This document shows, piece after piece, positions 51,992 through 60,582 of a stretch of DNA of 64,000 nt. The notes below the pieces were generated by a model. The model was not told the origin of the DNA, searched no databases, and saw only the letters and a list, made by a program, of their open reading frames with translations. The DNA is from Lachnospira sp. UBA3212 (GTDB taxonomy: Bacteria > Bacillota > Clostridia > Lachnospirales > Lachnospiraceae). The position numbers and the translations under genes are program-made. How positions within the stretch are numbered: the first letter of the stretch is position 1; every line of letters begins with the position of its first letter. The stretch lies in contig DEWK01000019.1 of assembly GCA_002363615.1 (NCBI GenBank), positions 101,531 through 165,530 on the forward strand. The letters are read 5' to 3'.

Positions 51992-53743
51992 ATTTTAGTT
52001 CCTGGATAATTCAAGTTAGTGTAAAACGGGTTAACGGTAGCTATGTTAGCTAGTTTTATTTTAGTTCCTGGATAATTCAAGTTAGTGTAAAACAAGATTG
52101 GCTTGAAAAGTATTTTAATTCTAATTTTAGTTCCTGGATAATTCAAGTTAGTGTAAAACCGCCTGGACGCCATGTAAAATAGGCGTTTGATTTTAGTTCC
52201 TGGATAATTCAAGTTAGTGTAAAACAGTTACCCCCTTTTAGAAAGCGCCCCGCAAATTTTAGTTCCTGGATAATTCAAGTTAGTGTAAAACAGACGGCGG
52301 GCATGAGTGCTAACGAGTACAATTTTAGTTCCTGGATAATTCAAGTTAGTGTAAAACGTCTACCACTTGCGCTTGTTTCTGATACTCATTTTAGTTCCTG
52401 GATAATTCAAGTTAGTGTAAAACTGGAGAGCCTTACAGCGGAACGGATAAGGGATTTTAGTTCCTGGATAATTCAAGTTAGTGTAAAACCAAGGTTATAG
52501 GATATGATAAGGTCCTTTAATTTTAGTTCCTGGATAATTCAAGTTAGTGTAAAACAGTACCCCTTACACAGACCGGTTATGTTAGATTTTAGTTCCTGGA
52601 TAATTCAAGTTAGTGTAAAACGAAGGACTATGAATAAGATCAGGATCTTCAATTTTAGTTCCTGGATAATTCAAGTTAGTGTAAAACAAGGTATACCCGA
52701 TATAATAAAAGCAGGATATTTTAGTTCCTGGATAATTCAAGTTAGTGTAAAACAGCTAAAAAATGTGTCATGCTTTCGTCATAATTTTAGTTCCTGGATA
52801 ATTCAAGTTAGTGTAAAACTAATACGTCTACTATAGCTTGGAGACTAGAATTTTAGTTCCTGGATAATTCAAGTTAGTGTAAAACTACGGTAACTTACAA
52901 CGTTAACGGCGGTACATTTTAGTTCCTGGATAATTCAAGTTAGTGTAAAACAGCTAAAAAATGTGTCATACTTTCGTCGTAATTTTAGTTCCTGGATAAT
53001 TCAAGTTAGTGTAAAACAGACGGTATGTATTACGAGTTAACGCTAAAATTTTAGTTCCTGGATAATTCAAGTTAGTGTAAAACTTGCGTAGTTTTATATA
53101 ATAATTTTAAGAAATTTTAGTTCCTGGATAATTCAAGTTAGTGTAAAACTTTTAGCGCGTCTCTTATATCCTCTTTAGAATTTTAGTTCCTGGATAATTC
53201 AAGTTAGTGTAAAACAGAAAATTGGTTTTGCAAATGCATCATCCCATTTTAGTTCCTGGATAATTCAAGTTAGTGTAAAACAAAGGCCACGGGCTTAATC
53301 AATGGTATCAAATTTTAGTTCCTGGATAATTCAAGTTAGTGTAAAACTTTTACTTGCCTGCGGAGACACATATACCAATTTTAGTTCCTGGATAATTCAA
53401 GTTAGTGTAAAACTAATCAGCCTAACGTTCCACCGTTTACTCAATTTTAGTTCCTGGATAATTCAAGTTAGTGTAAAACAGCAGCTTGATCTTATCGTCG
53501 CTCAATATGATTTTAGTTCCTGGATAATTCAAGTTAGTGTAAAACTGCATTGCGGAAAATGGAAATACTACACAGATTTTAGTTCCTGGATAATTCAAGT
53601 TAGTGTAAAACAAAACAAGATATTAGTAAAGTTACATTTAAATTTTAGTTCCTGGATAATTCAAGTTAGTGTAAAACGATGCAGCAGTACCGTTGTTAAT
53701 AGCTGGGATTTTAGTTCTTGGATAATTTAAGCTAATAAAAATA
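51992..53743 (+). CRISPR. CRISPR array, 27 repeats and 26 spacers
   Basis: The 36-bp repeat begins ATTTTAGTTCCTGG and ends AGTTAGTGTAAAAC. Repeats start every 66 bases from 51992 to 53708, so the spacers are 30 bp throughout. The 26 upstream repeats look identical; the last one (53708-53743) has two changes in its first 21 bases and a diverged 3' third, marking the leader-distal end. The array is read on the plus strand, agreeing with the tracrRNA anti-repeat. Spacers 12 (52754-52783) and 15 (52952-52981) are nearly identical. No spacer target was found by eye in this window, though a full search was not possible. Confidence 0.99.
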
Positions 53744-53790
53744 AAGATGATATGTAGACCTAGCTTGCTAACATATCATCTTTATTTATT
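53740..53790. terminator. Terminator after the CRISPR array
   Basis: A perfect 16-bp stem (AATAAAGATGATATGT and complement, 53740-53755/53771-53786) with a 15-base loop. It is T/A-flanked and usable by both the array and the convergent gene. Confidence 0.8.
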
Positions 53791-53847
53791 ATAGTATATT
53801 TTTTATGCTTTCATATCATAGATTCGACAGATCTTTTCAATTTACAA

Positions 53848-54501
53848 CTAGTCTTTTTTATTCTTTTCTTTTTTTGGCTTCTCCTTCTTTTCGTCAGAAG
53901 CCTCCTCCTTCTGGCCATTCAAAAGGTTGATCTCATCAACAATTCCCTCGATCATCTGCTTTTTAATATAAACATCGAAGTTTAAAAGGCAGATAAAGGA
54001 AAAGAGTTGTAAAAACTTTTGGTCGTTGGAATCTGCCTCTGGGAAGGAGTCCATTACCAGTTTTCCCTTCTCCTCCACAGACTTTTGAATGTTTTTTAAA
54101 TCAGCCTCGGAAAGATCCACGATTTCATCAAAGATGTCCGTTAATTTGACTTGGGCATCTTCAAAAAAATAATTCTCAGAAATCTCCCCTAAGACTGTTT
54201 TAATGTCACTGATGGACATAACATTCTTAAAGTAATAAATAAAGGTGAGCAAAATCAAATGCTCCCTGGTATAGCGCTTCTTTTCCGGAGAAGGGAAGAG
54301 CTTGTTTTTGGCATAGTTATTAATCATGGTCTTGGTTAAGACTTTTTCCTCCGAGTCACGTTTGGAATGAGAAAGTCTCTCGTCCATAAAGGTGGTGACC
54401 TGGTCCATATATAAAGGGATTGAAGGAATTTCGTCAGACTTCATCATACTGAAATTCTCTAAAATCCGGTGGATTAATTCTTCTGGATTGATTTCTTTCA
54501 T
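53848..54501 (-). CDS. DUF1836 helix-turn-helix protein
   Basis: A 217-aa predicted cytoplasmic protein. IPSIPLYMDQVTTFMDERL and LTKTMINNYAKNKLFPSPEKK followed by RYTREHLILLTFIYYFK form the DUF1836 pattern, a MerR-like DNA-binding region. The last 25 residues are Lys/Glu-rich (KKEKPKKEKNKKD). Function unknown; regulation of transcription is inferred. Own promoter upstream; RBS AGGAGGG. Confidence 0.85.
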   Translation of the reverse strand: MKEINPEELIHRILENFSMMKSDEIPSIPLYMDQVTTFMDERLSHSKRDSEEKVLTKTMINNYAKNKLFPSPEKKRYTREHLILLTFIYYFKNVMSISDIKTVLGEISENYFFEDAQVKLTDIFDEIVDLSEADLKNIQKSVEEKGKLVMDSFPEADSNDQKFLQLFSFICLLNFDVYIKKQMIEGIVDEINLLNGQKEEASDEKKEKPKKEKNKKD

Positions 54502-54544
54502 AAAACCCTCCTAAATCGTTGTAACATCTTGACTTGTAAACTAC

Positions 54545-54573
54545 ATTATAAATGTTTTCGCACTACTTGACAA
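54545..54573 (-). promoter_or_regulatory. Promoter of the DUF1836 gene
   Basis: Minus strand TTGTCA (54573-54568), 17 bases, TATAAT (54550-54545). Confidence 0.82.
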
Positions 54574-54598
54574 GAAAAAAGTAAAACCAAACCTATGT

Positions 54599-54627
54599 TT
54601 GACTTTTTGGTGCTCTCATGAGAAAAT
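54599..54627 (+). promoter_or_regulatory. Possible pcrA promoter
   Basis: TTGACT (54599-54604), 17 bases, GAAAAT (54622-54627). Confidence 0.4.
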
Positions 54628-54660
54628 AATAAAACCAAAAGAGATAGATTGGAGAGTTAC

Positions 54661-56952
54661 ATGAGTATCTATGATTCTTTAAATAATATGCAGCAGGAGG
54701 CGACCTTTCATACCGATGGTCCTCTTTTAATTTTGGCAGGTGCCGGTTCAGGAAAGACAAGGGTTTTGACCCATCGTATCGTCTATTTAATCGAAGAAGT
54801 AGGAGTAAATCCTTATAATATATTGGCAATTACATTTACCAACAAGGCGGCAGGAGAGATGCGGGAACGTGTGGACCAGTTGGTGGGCTTTGGCTCAGAG
54901 GCTATCTGGGTTTCTACCTTCCATTCCATGTGTGTTCGAATCCTGCGACGATACATTGATCGTTTAGGGTATGAGACAAATTTTACTATTTATGATAGTG
55001 ATGATTCCAAGACCCTAATGAAGGACGTTTGCAAGCGTTTAAACATCGACACCAAGATGCTAAGGGAAAAGTTTATCCTGGGAGAAATCTCTAGGGCCAA
55101 GGATGAGCTTTGGTCACCGGAGAAGATGCGGGAGCGGTCTGCCGGAGATTTTCAAGGGGCTCAGATTGCCCGTTGTTACCGGGAGTACCAGGAAGAATTA
55201 AAACGAAACAATGCCCTAGACTTTGATGACCTAATTGTAAAAACCATTGAGTTATTTCAAAAGGAGCCTGAGGTTTTAAACTATTATCAAGAACGTTTTC
55301 AGTATATTATGGTAGACGAGTATCAGGATACCAATACCGCTCAGTTTGAACTGATTTCCCTTCTTGCGAAAAAATATCAGAACCTTTGTGTGGTAGGTGA
55401 TGATGATCAGTCAATTTATAAATTCCGAGGGGCAAACATTAAGAATATCTTAAATTTTGAGCAGGTATTTCCCAATACGAGAACGATAAAGCTGGAGCAA
55501 AACTATCGTTCCACCAAGCGGATTCTTCAGGCGGCAAATTCGGTCATTGCCAACAATGTGGGTCGTAAGGATAAGGCCCTTTGGACGGAAAATGATGAGG
55601 GAGATAAGGTTCGTTTCCTTCAGTTTGATAGTGCTTATGATGAGGCGGATTACATTGCCCACAACATCAAGGAAGAGGTGATGGACCAGGGAAATTACAC
55701 CTATTCAGACATTGCCTGCCTTTATCGAACCAACGCCCAATCCAGACTCCTGGAGGAGCGTCTGATGTTTTTAAGTGTCCCTTATAAAATTGTGGGAGGC
55801 GTAAACTTCTATCAGAGAAAGGAAATCAAAGACCTTTTGGCCTACCTAAAGACCGTGGATTCCGGGAATGATGAGATTGCGGTTCGCCGAATCTTAAATG
55901 TCCCTCGTCGGGGAATCGGAGCAACTAGCATTAGTAAAATCAGTGATTATGCCGCACAGCAACGAATCACCTTCTTTGAAGCCTTATCTTTTGCGGGAGA
56001 TGCCGGCGCTCCTAGGGCTCAGGGAAAAATCGATGGATTTATAGAGATGATTCATGATTTCCGAAAGGAGCAGGAATTTTTATCACTTCATGAACTGGCC
56101 ACGGATATTTTAGAAAAAACTGGATATCTGGCAGCCTTAAGAGATGAAAAAACCGATGAAGCCAGAGACCGAATCGCTAATATTGAAGAATTAATCAATA
56201 AAATCGTGGATTATGAGAATAACGTGGATGAGGAAGAACCAACCCTTAGTGGTTTCTTAGAGGAAGTCGCTTTGATTTCCGATCTTGACCGTTTGAATGA
56301 AGAGGATGATTATGTCACCCTAATGACAGTTCATGCGGCCAAGGGTCTGGAGTTTCCACAGGTTTATTTGTCTGGTATGGAAGATGGACTTTTCCCAAGT
56401 TACATGTCTATCACTTCGGGAGATGAGAGTGATGTAGAAGAGGAACGGCGATTATGTTATGTTGCCATCACCCGTGCCATGGAAAGCTTGACCGTGTCTT
56501 GTGCCAAGTCTCGCATGGTGAATGGAGAGTGGAGGAATAGCAATATTTCCAGATTTGTCCTGGAAATCGATCCTGAGGTAGTAGATGCTTCCGGACGGGG
56601 CATGGCTCTTCACAGAAGACAGGTGTTAGAAGAAGATCCTTTATCATCATCTGCAAAAGCAGCATTCTCAAGGAAACCGGGAAATTACACCAAGCAGGCA
56701 AGCTTTGAACATAGGGAAAAGCCGGCGGATTTCTTGGCATCCATGGGTGTGCAAAAGGGGATGAGCAGTGTAAATAACCTAGAGGAGGGGTTAAGTTATC
56801 AGGTAGGTGACCGGGTGAAGCATATTAAGTTTGGTCAGGGCCTTGTGACGGAGATTAAGAAAATGCCAAAGGATTACCAGGTGACAGTGGAATTTGATCA
56901 GGTGGGAGTGCGAAAACTTTTTGCCGCATTTGCCAAGTTGAAGAAAATCTAA
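54661..56952 (+). CDS. pcrA: ATP-dependent DNA helicase PcrA (UvrD family)
   Basis: A 3'-5' helicase of about 763 aa used in repair, plasmid rolling-circle replication and displacement of RecA or RNA polymerase. Motif Q LNNMQQEA, Walker A AGAGSGKTR, motif II VDEYQDTN, motif III GDDDQSIYKFRGA, motif IV LEQNYRST, motif V VTLMTVHAAKGLEF and motif VI RRLCYVAITRA are all present. The C-terminal QVGDRVKHIKFGQG is the RNA-polymerase-interacting tail of PcrA. The start at 54661 follows GGAGAG. Confidence 0.96.
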   Translation: MSIYDSLNNMQQEATFHTDGPLLILAGAGSGKTRVLTHRIVYLIEEVGVNPYNILAITFTNKAAGEMRERVDQLVGFGSEAIWVSTFHSMCVRILRRYIDRLGYETNFTIYDSDDSKTLMKDVCKRLNIDTKMLREKFILGEISRAKDELWSPEKMRERSAGDFQGAQIARCYREYQEELKRNNALDFDDLIVKTIELFQKEPEVLNYYQERFQYIMVDEYQDTNTAQFELISLLAKKYQNLCVVGDDDQSIYKFRGANIKNILNFEQVFPNTRTIKLEQNYRSTKRILQAANSVIANNVGRKDKALWTENDEGDKVRFLQFDSAYDEADYIAHNIKEEVMDQGNYTYSDIACLYRTNAQSRLLEERLMFLSVPYKIVGGVNFYQRKEIKDLLAYLKTVDSGNDEIAVRRILNVPRRGIGATSISKISDYAAQQRITFFEALSFAGDAGAPRAQGKIDGFIEMIHDFRKEQEFLSLHELATDILEKTGYLAALRDEKTDEARDRIANIEELINKIVDYENNVDEEEPTLSGFLEEVALISDLDRLNEEDDYVTLMTVHAAKGLEFPQVYLSGMEDGLFPSYMSITSGDESDVEEERRLCYVAITRAMESLTVSCAKSRMVNGEWRNSNISRFVLEIDPEVVDASGRGMALHRRQVLEEDPLSSSAKAAFSRKPGNYTKQASFEHREKPADFLASMGVQKGMSSVNNLEEGLSYQVGDRVKHIKFGQGLVTEIKKMPKDYQVTVEFDQVGVRKLFAAFAKLKKI

Positions 56953-57007
56953 GTAGGATTTTTTTAGGTTGATAATTAACTGAAATATGGTATCATAATA
57001 GTAGTAT

Positions 57008-57029
57008 GCTCTTTGAAGAAAGAGCTTTT
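57008..57029 (+). terminator. Small hairpin after pcrA
   Basis: GCTCTTT-GAAG-AAAGAGC followed by TTTTG, downstream of a possible promoter (TTGATA 56970, TATCAT 56992) for the next gene; leader hairpin or weak terminator. Confidence 0.45.
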
Positions 57030-57061
57030 GTGGAGAAAAACGCTAGAAAGGAAGAGGGACT

Positions 57062-57355
57062 ATGAACGGTAAGATGGAAGAATTATTAAACGCTGTAAAA
57101 TTGAACGAAATCCTTCATAAAGAGGAGAAGGAAAAGAAGACGAATAAGTTAGTGATTATTCTTGCGGTAATCGGTATTGTAGCTGCAATCGCTGCCATTG
57201 CATTTGCAGTATACAAGTATTTAACGCCAGATTATGAAGATGATTATGATTTCGAAGATGACGATTTCGAAGATGATTTCTTGGAAGAGGATGAAGATCC
57301 AACGGATGTAGCAACTGGCGATCCGGTTGCTGATGAGGATGATTTCGAAGAGTAA
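57062..57355 (+). CDS. Small acidic membrane protein, unknown function
   Basis: A 97-aa protein: a charged N-terminal helix (about 1-28), one membrane span (about 29-50), and a tail in which nearly half the residues are Asp or Glu (EDDYDFEDDDFEDDF). Orientation of the tail cannot be fixed. I recognise no characterised family. RBS AAAGGAAGAGG at good spacing and clean flanking signals support a real gene. Confidence 0.75.
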   Translation: MNGKMEELLNAVKLNEILHKEEKEKKTNKLVIILAVIGIVAAIAAIAFAVYKYLTPDYEDDYDFEDDDFEDDFLEEDEDPTDVATGDPVADEDDFEE

Positions 57356-57377
57356 TCGATCAGTAATTTAGTCTAGT

Positions 57378-57420
57378 AAGCACAGCGGTTGCGGACATTT
57401 ACCCAACCCTGTGCTTTCTG
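57378..57420 (+). terminator. Terminator before rlmCD
   Basis: AAGCACAG and GGTTG pair with CCAACC and CTGTGCTT, followed by a T-rich TCTGTTTG; it lies between two genes on the same strand. Confidence 0.75.
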
Positions 57421-57450
57421 TTTGCAATCTTTTAGATTTAGGAGTGATAC

Positions 57451-58875
57451 ATGAAAAAGGGACAAATCATAGAGGGAAGAATTGAAGGTGTGGCATTTCC
57501 GAATAAGGGATATTTTACAGTGACTGAGACCGTGCAGGACAAGGATCAGATGATCACCAAGAAGACGCCGGTAGTTGTGAAGGGGACCCTTCCCGGCCAA
57601 CTGGTAACCGTTCAAATTCAAAAGAAACGTTCTGGCAAGGCCCAGGGATGTCTTCTTGAGGTGTTAGAACCAAGTGAACTAGAAGATGCAACCCCTGAAT
57701 GTCCTTTATTTGGGAGATGCGGTGGTTGCAGTTACCAGACCATGAGTTATAAAAACCAGTTGGCCTTAAAGGAATCTCAAGTAAAAAAACTTTTACTTGA
57801 GACAGGTGTGGTTTCAGAGGAGGTGTTTGAACCAATCGTAGGAAGCCCTATGACCAGCGCTTACCGTAATAAGATGGAGTTTTCTTTTGGAGATGAAGTG
57901 AAGGGAGGCCCTTTAACCTTGGGGCTTCACAAGAAGGGGAATTTTTATGATATCCTTACCACGGATTGCTGCACCATTGTAGATGAAGACTGCAATAAAA
58001 TCCTCCGGGCAGTGCTAAACTATTTTACCGCAAAGGAAGTGGATTTTTATCACAAGATCAGACATGAGGGCTACCTTCGTCATCTCTTGGTTCGGCGTTC
58101 GATTCGCAAGAAGGAAATCTCGGTTAATCTTGTTACCACCAGCAAGGAGGTGGACCGCAAGGGCAATGCTTTGGACCTTTCGGATTTTAAGGATCAACTT
58201 TTAGGGCTTGACCTTAAGGGAGAGATTGTGGGAATTACTCATATTTACAATGATTCTCTTTCGGATGCGGTACTTTGTGACCGGATGGAGATTTTATATG
58301 GCCGTGATTATATTCAGGAGTCAATCCTTGGCCTTACTTTTAATATTTCTACTTTTTCTTTCTTTCAAACCAATTCCCTTGGCGCAGAGGTTCTTTACCA
58401 GAAGATTCGAGAGTTTATTTCCGACCAAGCAAATGATGGCTTAGTTTACGATCTTTACTCAGGAACCGGAACCATTGCTCAGATGATGGCAGCAGCGGCC
58501 AAGAAGGTAGTGGGAGTAGAACTCGTAGAAGAAGCCGTGGAAGCGGCGAAAGAGAATGCAAAATTAAATCACCTTGATAACTGTGAATTTATCGCCGGAG
58601 ATGTACTAAAGGTGTTAGATGATTTGTCTGAAAAACCGGATTATATTATCTTAGACCCTCCTCGCGATGGTATTCATCCGAAGGCCCTTCCTAAAATTCT
58701 TTCTTATGGAGTGGAAAATATTGTTTATGTTTCTTGCAAGCCAACGAGCCTTGCCAGAGACCTTCCTTATTTTGTAGAACATGGCTATGAGGTAAAGCGT
58801 ATTTGCCCGGTAGATCAATTTCCGGGTACTGTTCATGTGGAGACGGTGTGTCTACTATACAAGGAAAATATCTAG
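57451..58875 (+). CDS. 23S rRNA (uracil-5)-methyltransferase, RlmCD/RumA family
   Basis: Methylates 23S rRNA uridines using S-adenosylmethionine. A TRAM domain (about 1-70), an iron-sulfur motif with CPLFGRCGGCSYQ, and a Rossmann methyltransferase domain (VYDLYSGTGTIAQMM). The catalytic nucleophile Cys is in YVSCKPTSLARDL, and the end VHVETVCLL is typical. At 474 aa it is slightly long, as usual in this group. Which uridine is modified (747, 1939 or both) cannot be read from sequence. A mobile-element segment follows directly; the 3' end of this gene is a known target for some ICEs. Confidence 0.94.
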   Translation: MKKGQIIEGRIEGVAFPNKGYFTVTETVQDKDQMITKKTPVVVKGTLPGQLVTVQIQKKRSGKAQGCLLEVLEPSELEDATPECPLFGRCGGCSYQTMSYKNQLALKESQVKKLLLETGVVSEEVFEPIVGSPMTSAYRNKMEFSFGDEVKGGPLTLGLHKKGNFYDILTTDCCTIVDEDCNKILRAVLNYFTAKEVDFYHKIRHEGYLRHLLVRRSIRKKEISVNLVTTSKEVDRKGNALDLSDFKDQLLGLDLKGEIVGITHIYNDSLSDAVLCDRMEILYGRDYIQESILGLTFNISTFSFFQTNSLGAEVLYQKIREFISDQANDGLVYDLYSGTGTIAQMMAAAAKKVVGVELVEEAVEAAKENAKLNHLDNCEFIAGDVLKVLDDLSEKPDYIILDPPRDGIHPKALPKILSYGVENIVYVSCKPTSLARDLPYFVEHGYEVKRICPVDQFPGTVHVETVCLLYKENI

Positions 58876-59233
58876 AAATCCTTTGTTTTAGGCACTTTGC
58901 GAGGCATATGACCTTTTCACAAAGTGACCGAAAAACATATAAAAAAGCCATTTTTGATGGAGTTAATGTATCAGTCGTTTTAGATATGGAGTCTTGAAAC
59001 ATACCAAATAAAGAACAATAAATTTAATCATTCAGCATAAAAAGTTACGGAAATACCGTTCATTTTCAAGAAATTGAAAATGGGCGGTATTTTTCTTTTA
59101 CAAAGAAGTTGAAAAATCAGTTTGTATGTTCCACACAAAGACTCGTGTCGGGTGTTGTTGTGGTAACAGGTAGTTTTTGAATGAAATAAGGCAACTTGGA
59201 AATGAAAAATAAGGTTAAATGAAAGGAGCAGTT
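58876..59233 (+). other. Intergenic stretch at the edge of the mobile segment
   Basis: No complete gene. A 30-codon open frame (58908-58997, MTFSQSDRKTYKKAIFDG...) looks like the tail of a lost protein, without a start region of its own. It is followed by a terminator (59051-59099). The rest, up to the ParB-like gene, shows nothing recognisable. Confidence 0.5.
59051..59099 (+). terminator. Terminator at the mobile-segment edge
   Basis: AAATACCG, two mismatched bases, CATTTTCAA, GAAA loop, then the complement and TTTTCTTTT. Confidence 0.85.
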
Positions 59234-60142
59234 ATGGAAGAAATCAAAATGATAAGAATTGATAAATTAAAAGATTTTAAAAATCATCCATTCAATGTCG
59301 AGCATGATATGGAATTGTTTTCTTTGATGGAGAGTATCAAGGATGAGGGAGTATTAGTTCCAATTCTTGTAAGACCGGATGGCGATAATGGATATGAAGT
59401 TATATCAGGACACAGAAGAAAAGAAGCAGCGTTGTGGTCAGGGCTGAAAGAGGTTCCGGCTATTGTCAGAAATCTCGATGATGATCAGGCAGTTGTGGCA
59501 ATGGTAGATTCAAATCTGCATAGAGAAAATTTGAAACCAAGCGAAAAGGCTTATGCATATAAGATGAAACTTGAAGCCATGAACCGTCAGGGTAAAAGAT
59601 ATGATTTGACATCGGACCAAGTTGGACCGAAGTTAACCAGAGGTAATGAATTGCTAGCTAAAGAAGTTGGTGAGAGCGTAACGCAGATTAAAAGATATGT
59701 AAGGCTAACTAACTTGATTCCTCAGATATTAAGGATGGTTGATGAAAAAAGAATTGCGCTGACAATTGCAGTTGATATTTCTTATCTGAAAGAAAAGGAA
59801 CAGTATGAGCTGTATGCAGTTATGGATTTAGAGCAGTGTACACCTTCTTTATCACAGTCAAACAGATTGAAGATAAAAAGCAGGCAAAATGCTCTTGATA
59901 TGGATGAAATATACAGGATTCTTTCAGAAGAAAAAGCCAACCAAAAAGAGCAGATAAGGATTAAGGCAGACAGATTAAATGACTACTTTCCAAACGGTTT
60001 TAGTCAGAATCAAAAGATTGAACTGATAGAAAATCTGTTAAAGGAGTGGCATGAAAAAAATATAAGAAACACAAAAGCCGAAATAGCGAAAGGGGGTGAG
60101 GATTATGGCAAAGAGAAGAAGCACAAAGGAACAGTTAGATGA
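59234..60142 (+). CDS. ParB-like partition/nuclease-domain protein
   Basis: A protein of about 302 aa. The ParB/Srx-like N-terminal domain (about 1-95) has LVPILVRPDG and YEVISGHRRKEAAL, followed by VDSNLHRENLKPSEKAYAY, the start of the central helix-turn-helix region. The C-terminal part is Lys-rich. Plasmid and ICE ParB-like proteins bind DNA for partition or regulate transfer genes; no ParA is adjacent. The start at 59234 (MEEIKMIRI) follows AAAGGAG; the frame opens at 59219. Overlaps the next gene by 38 bases. Confidence 0.88.
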   Translation: MEEIKMIRIDKLKDFKNHPFNVEHDMELFSLMESIKDEGVLVPILVRPDGDNGYEVISGHRRKEAALWSGLKEVPAIVRNLDDDQAVVAMVDSNLHRENLKPSEKAYAYKMKLEAMNRQGKRYDLTSDQVGPKLTRGNELLAKEVGESVTQIKRYVRLTNLIPQILRMVDEKRIALTIAVDISYLKEKEQYELYAVMDLEQCTPSLSQSNRLKIKSRQNALDMDEIYRILSEEKANQKEQIRIKADRLNDYFPNGFSQNQKIELIENLLKEWHEKNIRNTKAEIAKGGEDYGKEKKHKGTVR

Positions 60143-60389
60143 GTTAATTGTTAAGCAGGAAGAAATGAAAGCAAAAGAAAAGGCTCTCAAGAAAAAACTG
60201 GCTTTAGAGGAAAGAAAAGCCAGAACCAGAAGACTTATTAGAGTTGGTGCAGAAGTTGAAAGTGTATATGGAAAACCAATCACAGAAGAAATGCTTCCTC
60301 TTCTTAGAAAGTTTCTTTTAGATCAGGAAAGCAGGGGCAGCTTTCTTACTAAAGCGTTGGAAAAAGAAACAGATGCAAATGAAAAATAG
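60105..60389 (+). CDS. Small DUF3847-like mobile-element protein
   Basis: About 94 aa, start at 60105 (MAKRRSTKEQLD) after GGGGGTGAGG inside the ParB gene. A Lys/Glu coiled coil (about 8-40) precedes ARTRRLIRVGAEVESVYG, resembling the DUF3847 proteins found upstream of relaxases in clostridial conjugative elements. Probably a relaxosome helper; the function is inferred from position. Confidence 0.7.
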   Translation: MAKRRSTKEQLDELIVKQEEMKAKEKALKKKLALEERKARTRRLIRVGAEVESVYGKPITEEMLPLLRKFLLDQESRGSFLTKALEKETDANEK

Positions 60390-60429
60390 TATTTAGTTGT
60401 TTGTGTTTGCGAAATCCCTTTGGGTACAA

Positions 60430-60553
60430 AGGGCGCACTTATATGTGGGCGTAGCCCACATTGTATAAGCGCGATCCTATGCGGATGGCACCACTTCGTG
60501 GAGACTCTTACGCAGAGGGCGGTCTTCACGCAGACGGTGTGCCATATCGCATA
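60430..60553 (-). other. Origin of transfer (oriT)
   Basis: A 193-base GC-rich, gene-free gap before the relaxase. The minus strand holds TAAGTGCGCCCT (60442-60431), the nic core of IncQ-type origins, and the plus strand AAGGGCGCACTTATA resembles the Ti plasmid oriT. An imperfect inverted repeat (60433-60450/60454-60472) abuts it. A second inverted repeat (60478-60492/60536-60553) encloses two direct CGCAGA copies. Confidence 0.8.
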
Positions 60554-60582
60554 AAACATTTAGAGAAAGGAGTTGATGCGAT

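Noticed and set aside
52303..53730. Open frames of up to 142 codons across the CRISPR array with the repeating peptide SSWIIQVSVK, and a 156-codon frame on the minus strand ending near 51742.
   Set aside because: They are produced by the repeat: the 66-bp period is divisible by three, so the repeat keeps one frame. They are not genes.
58830..59000. Direct-repeat attachment site flanking the mobile segment.
   Set aside because: I could not find a second copy of the rlmCD 3' end in the window; the outer boundary may lie beyond 64 kb or be lost.
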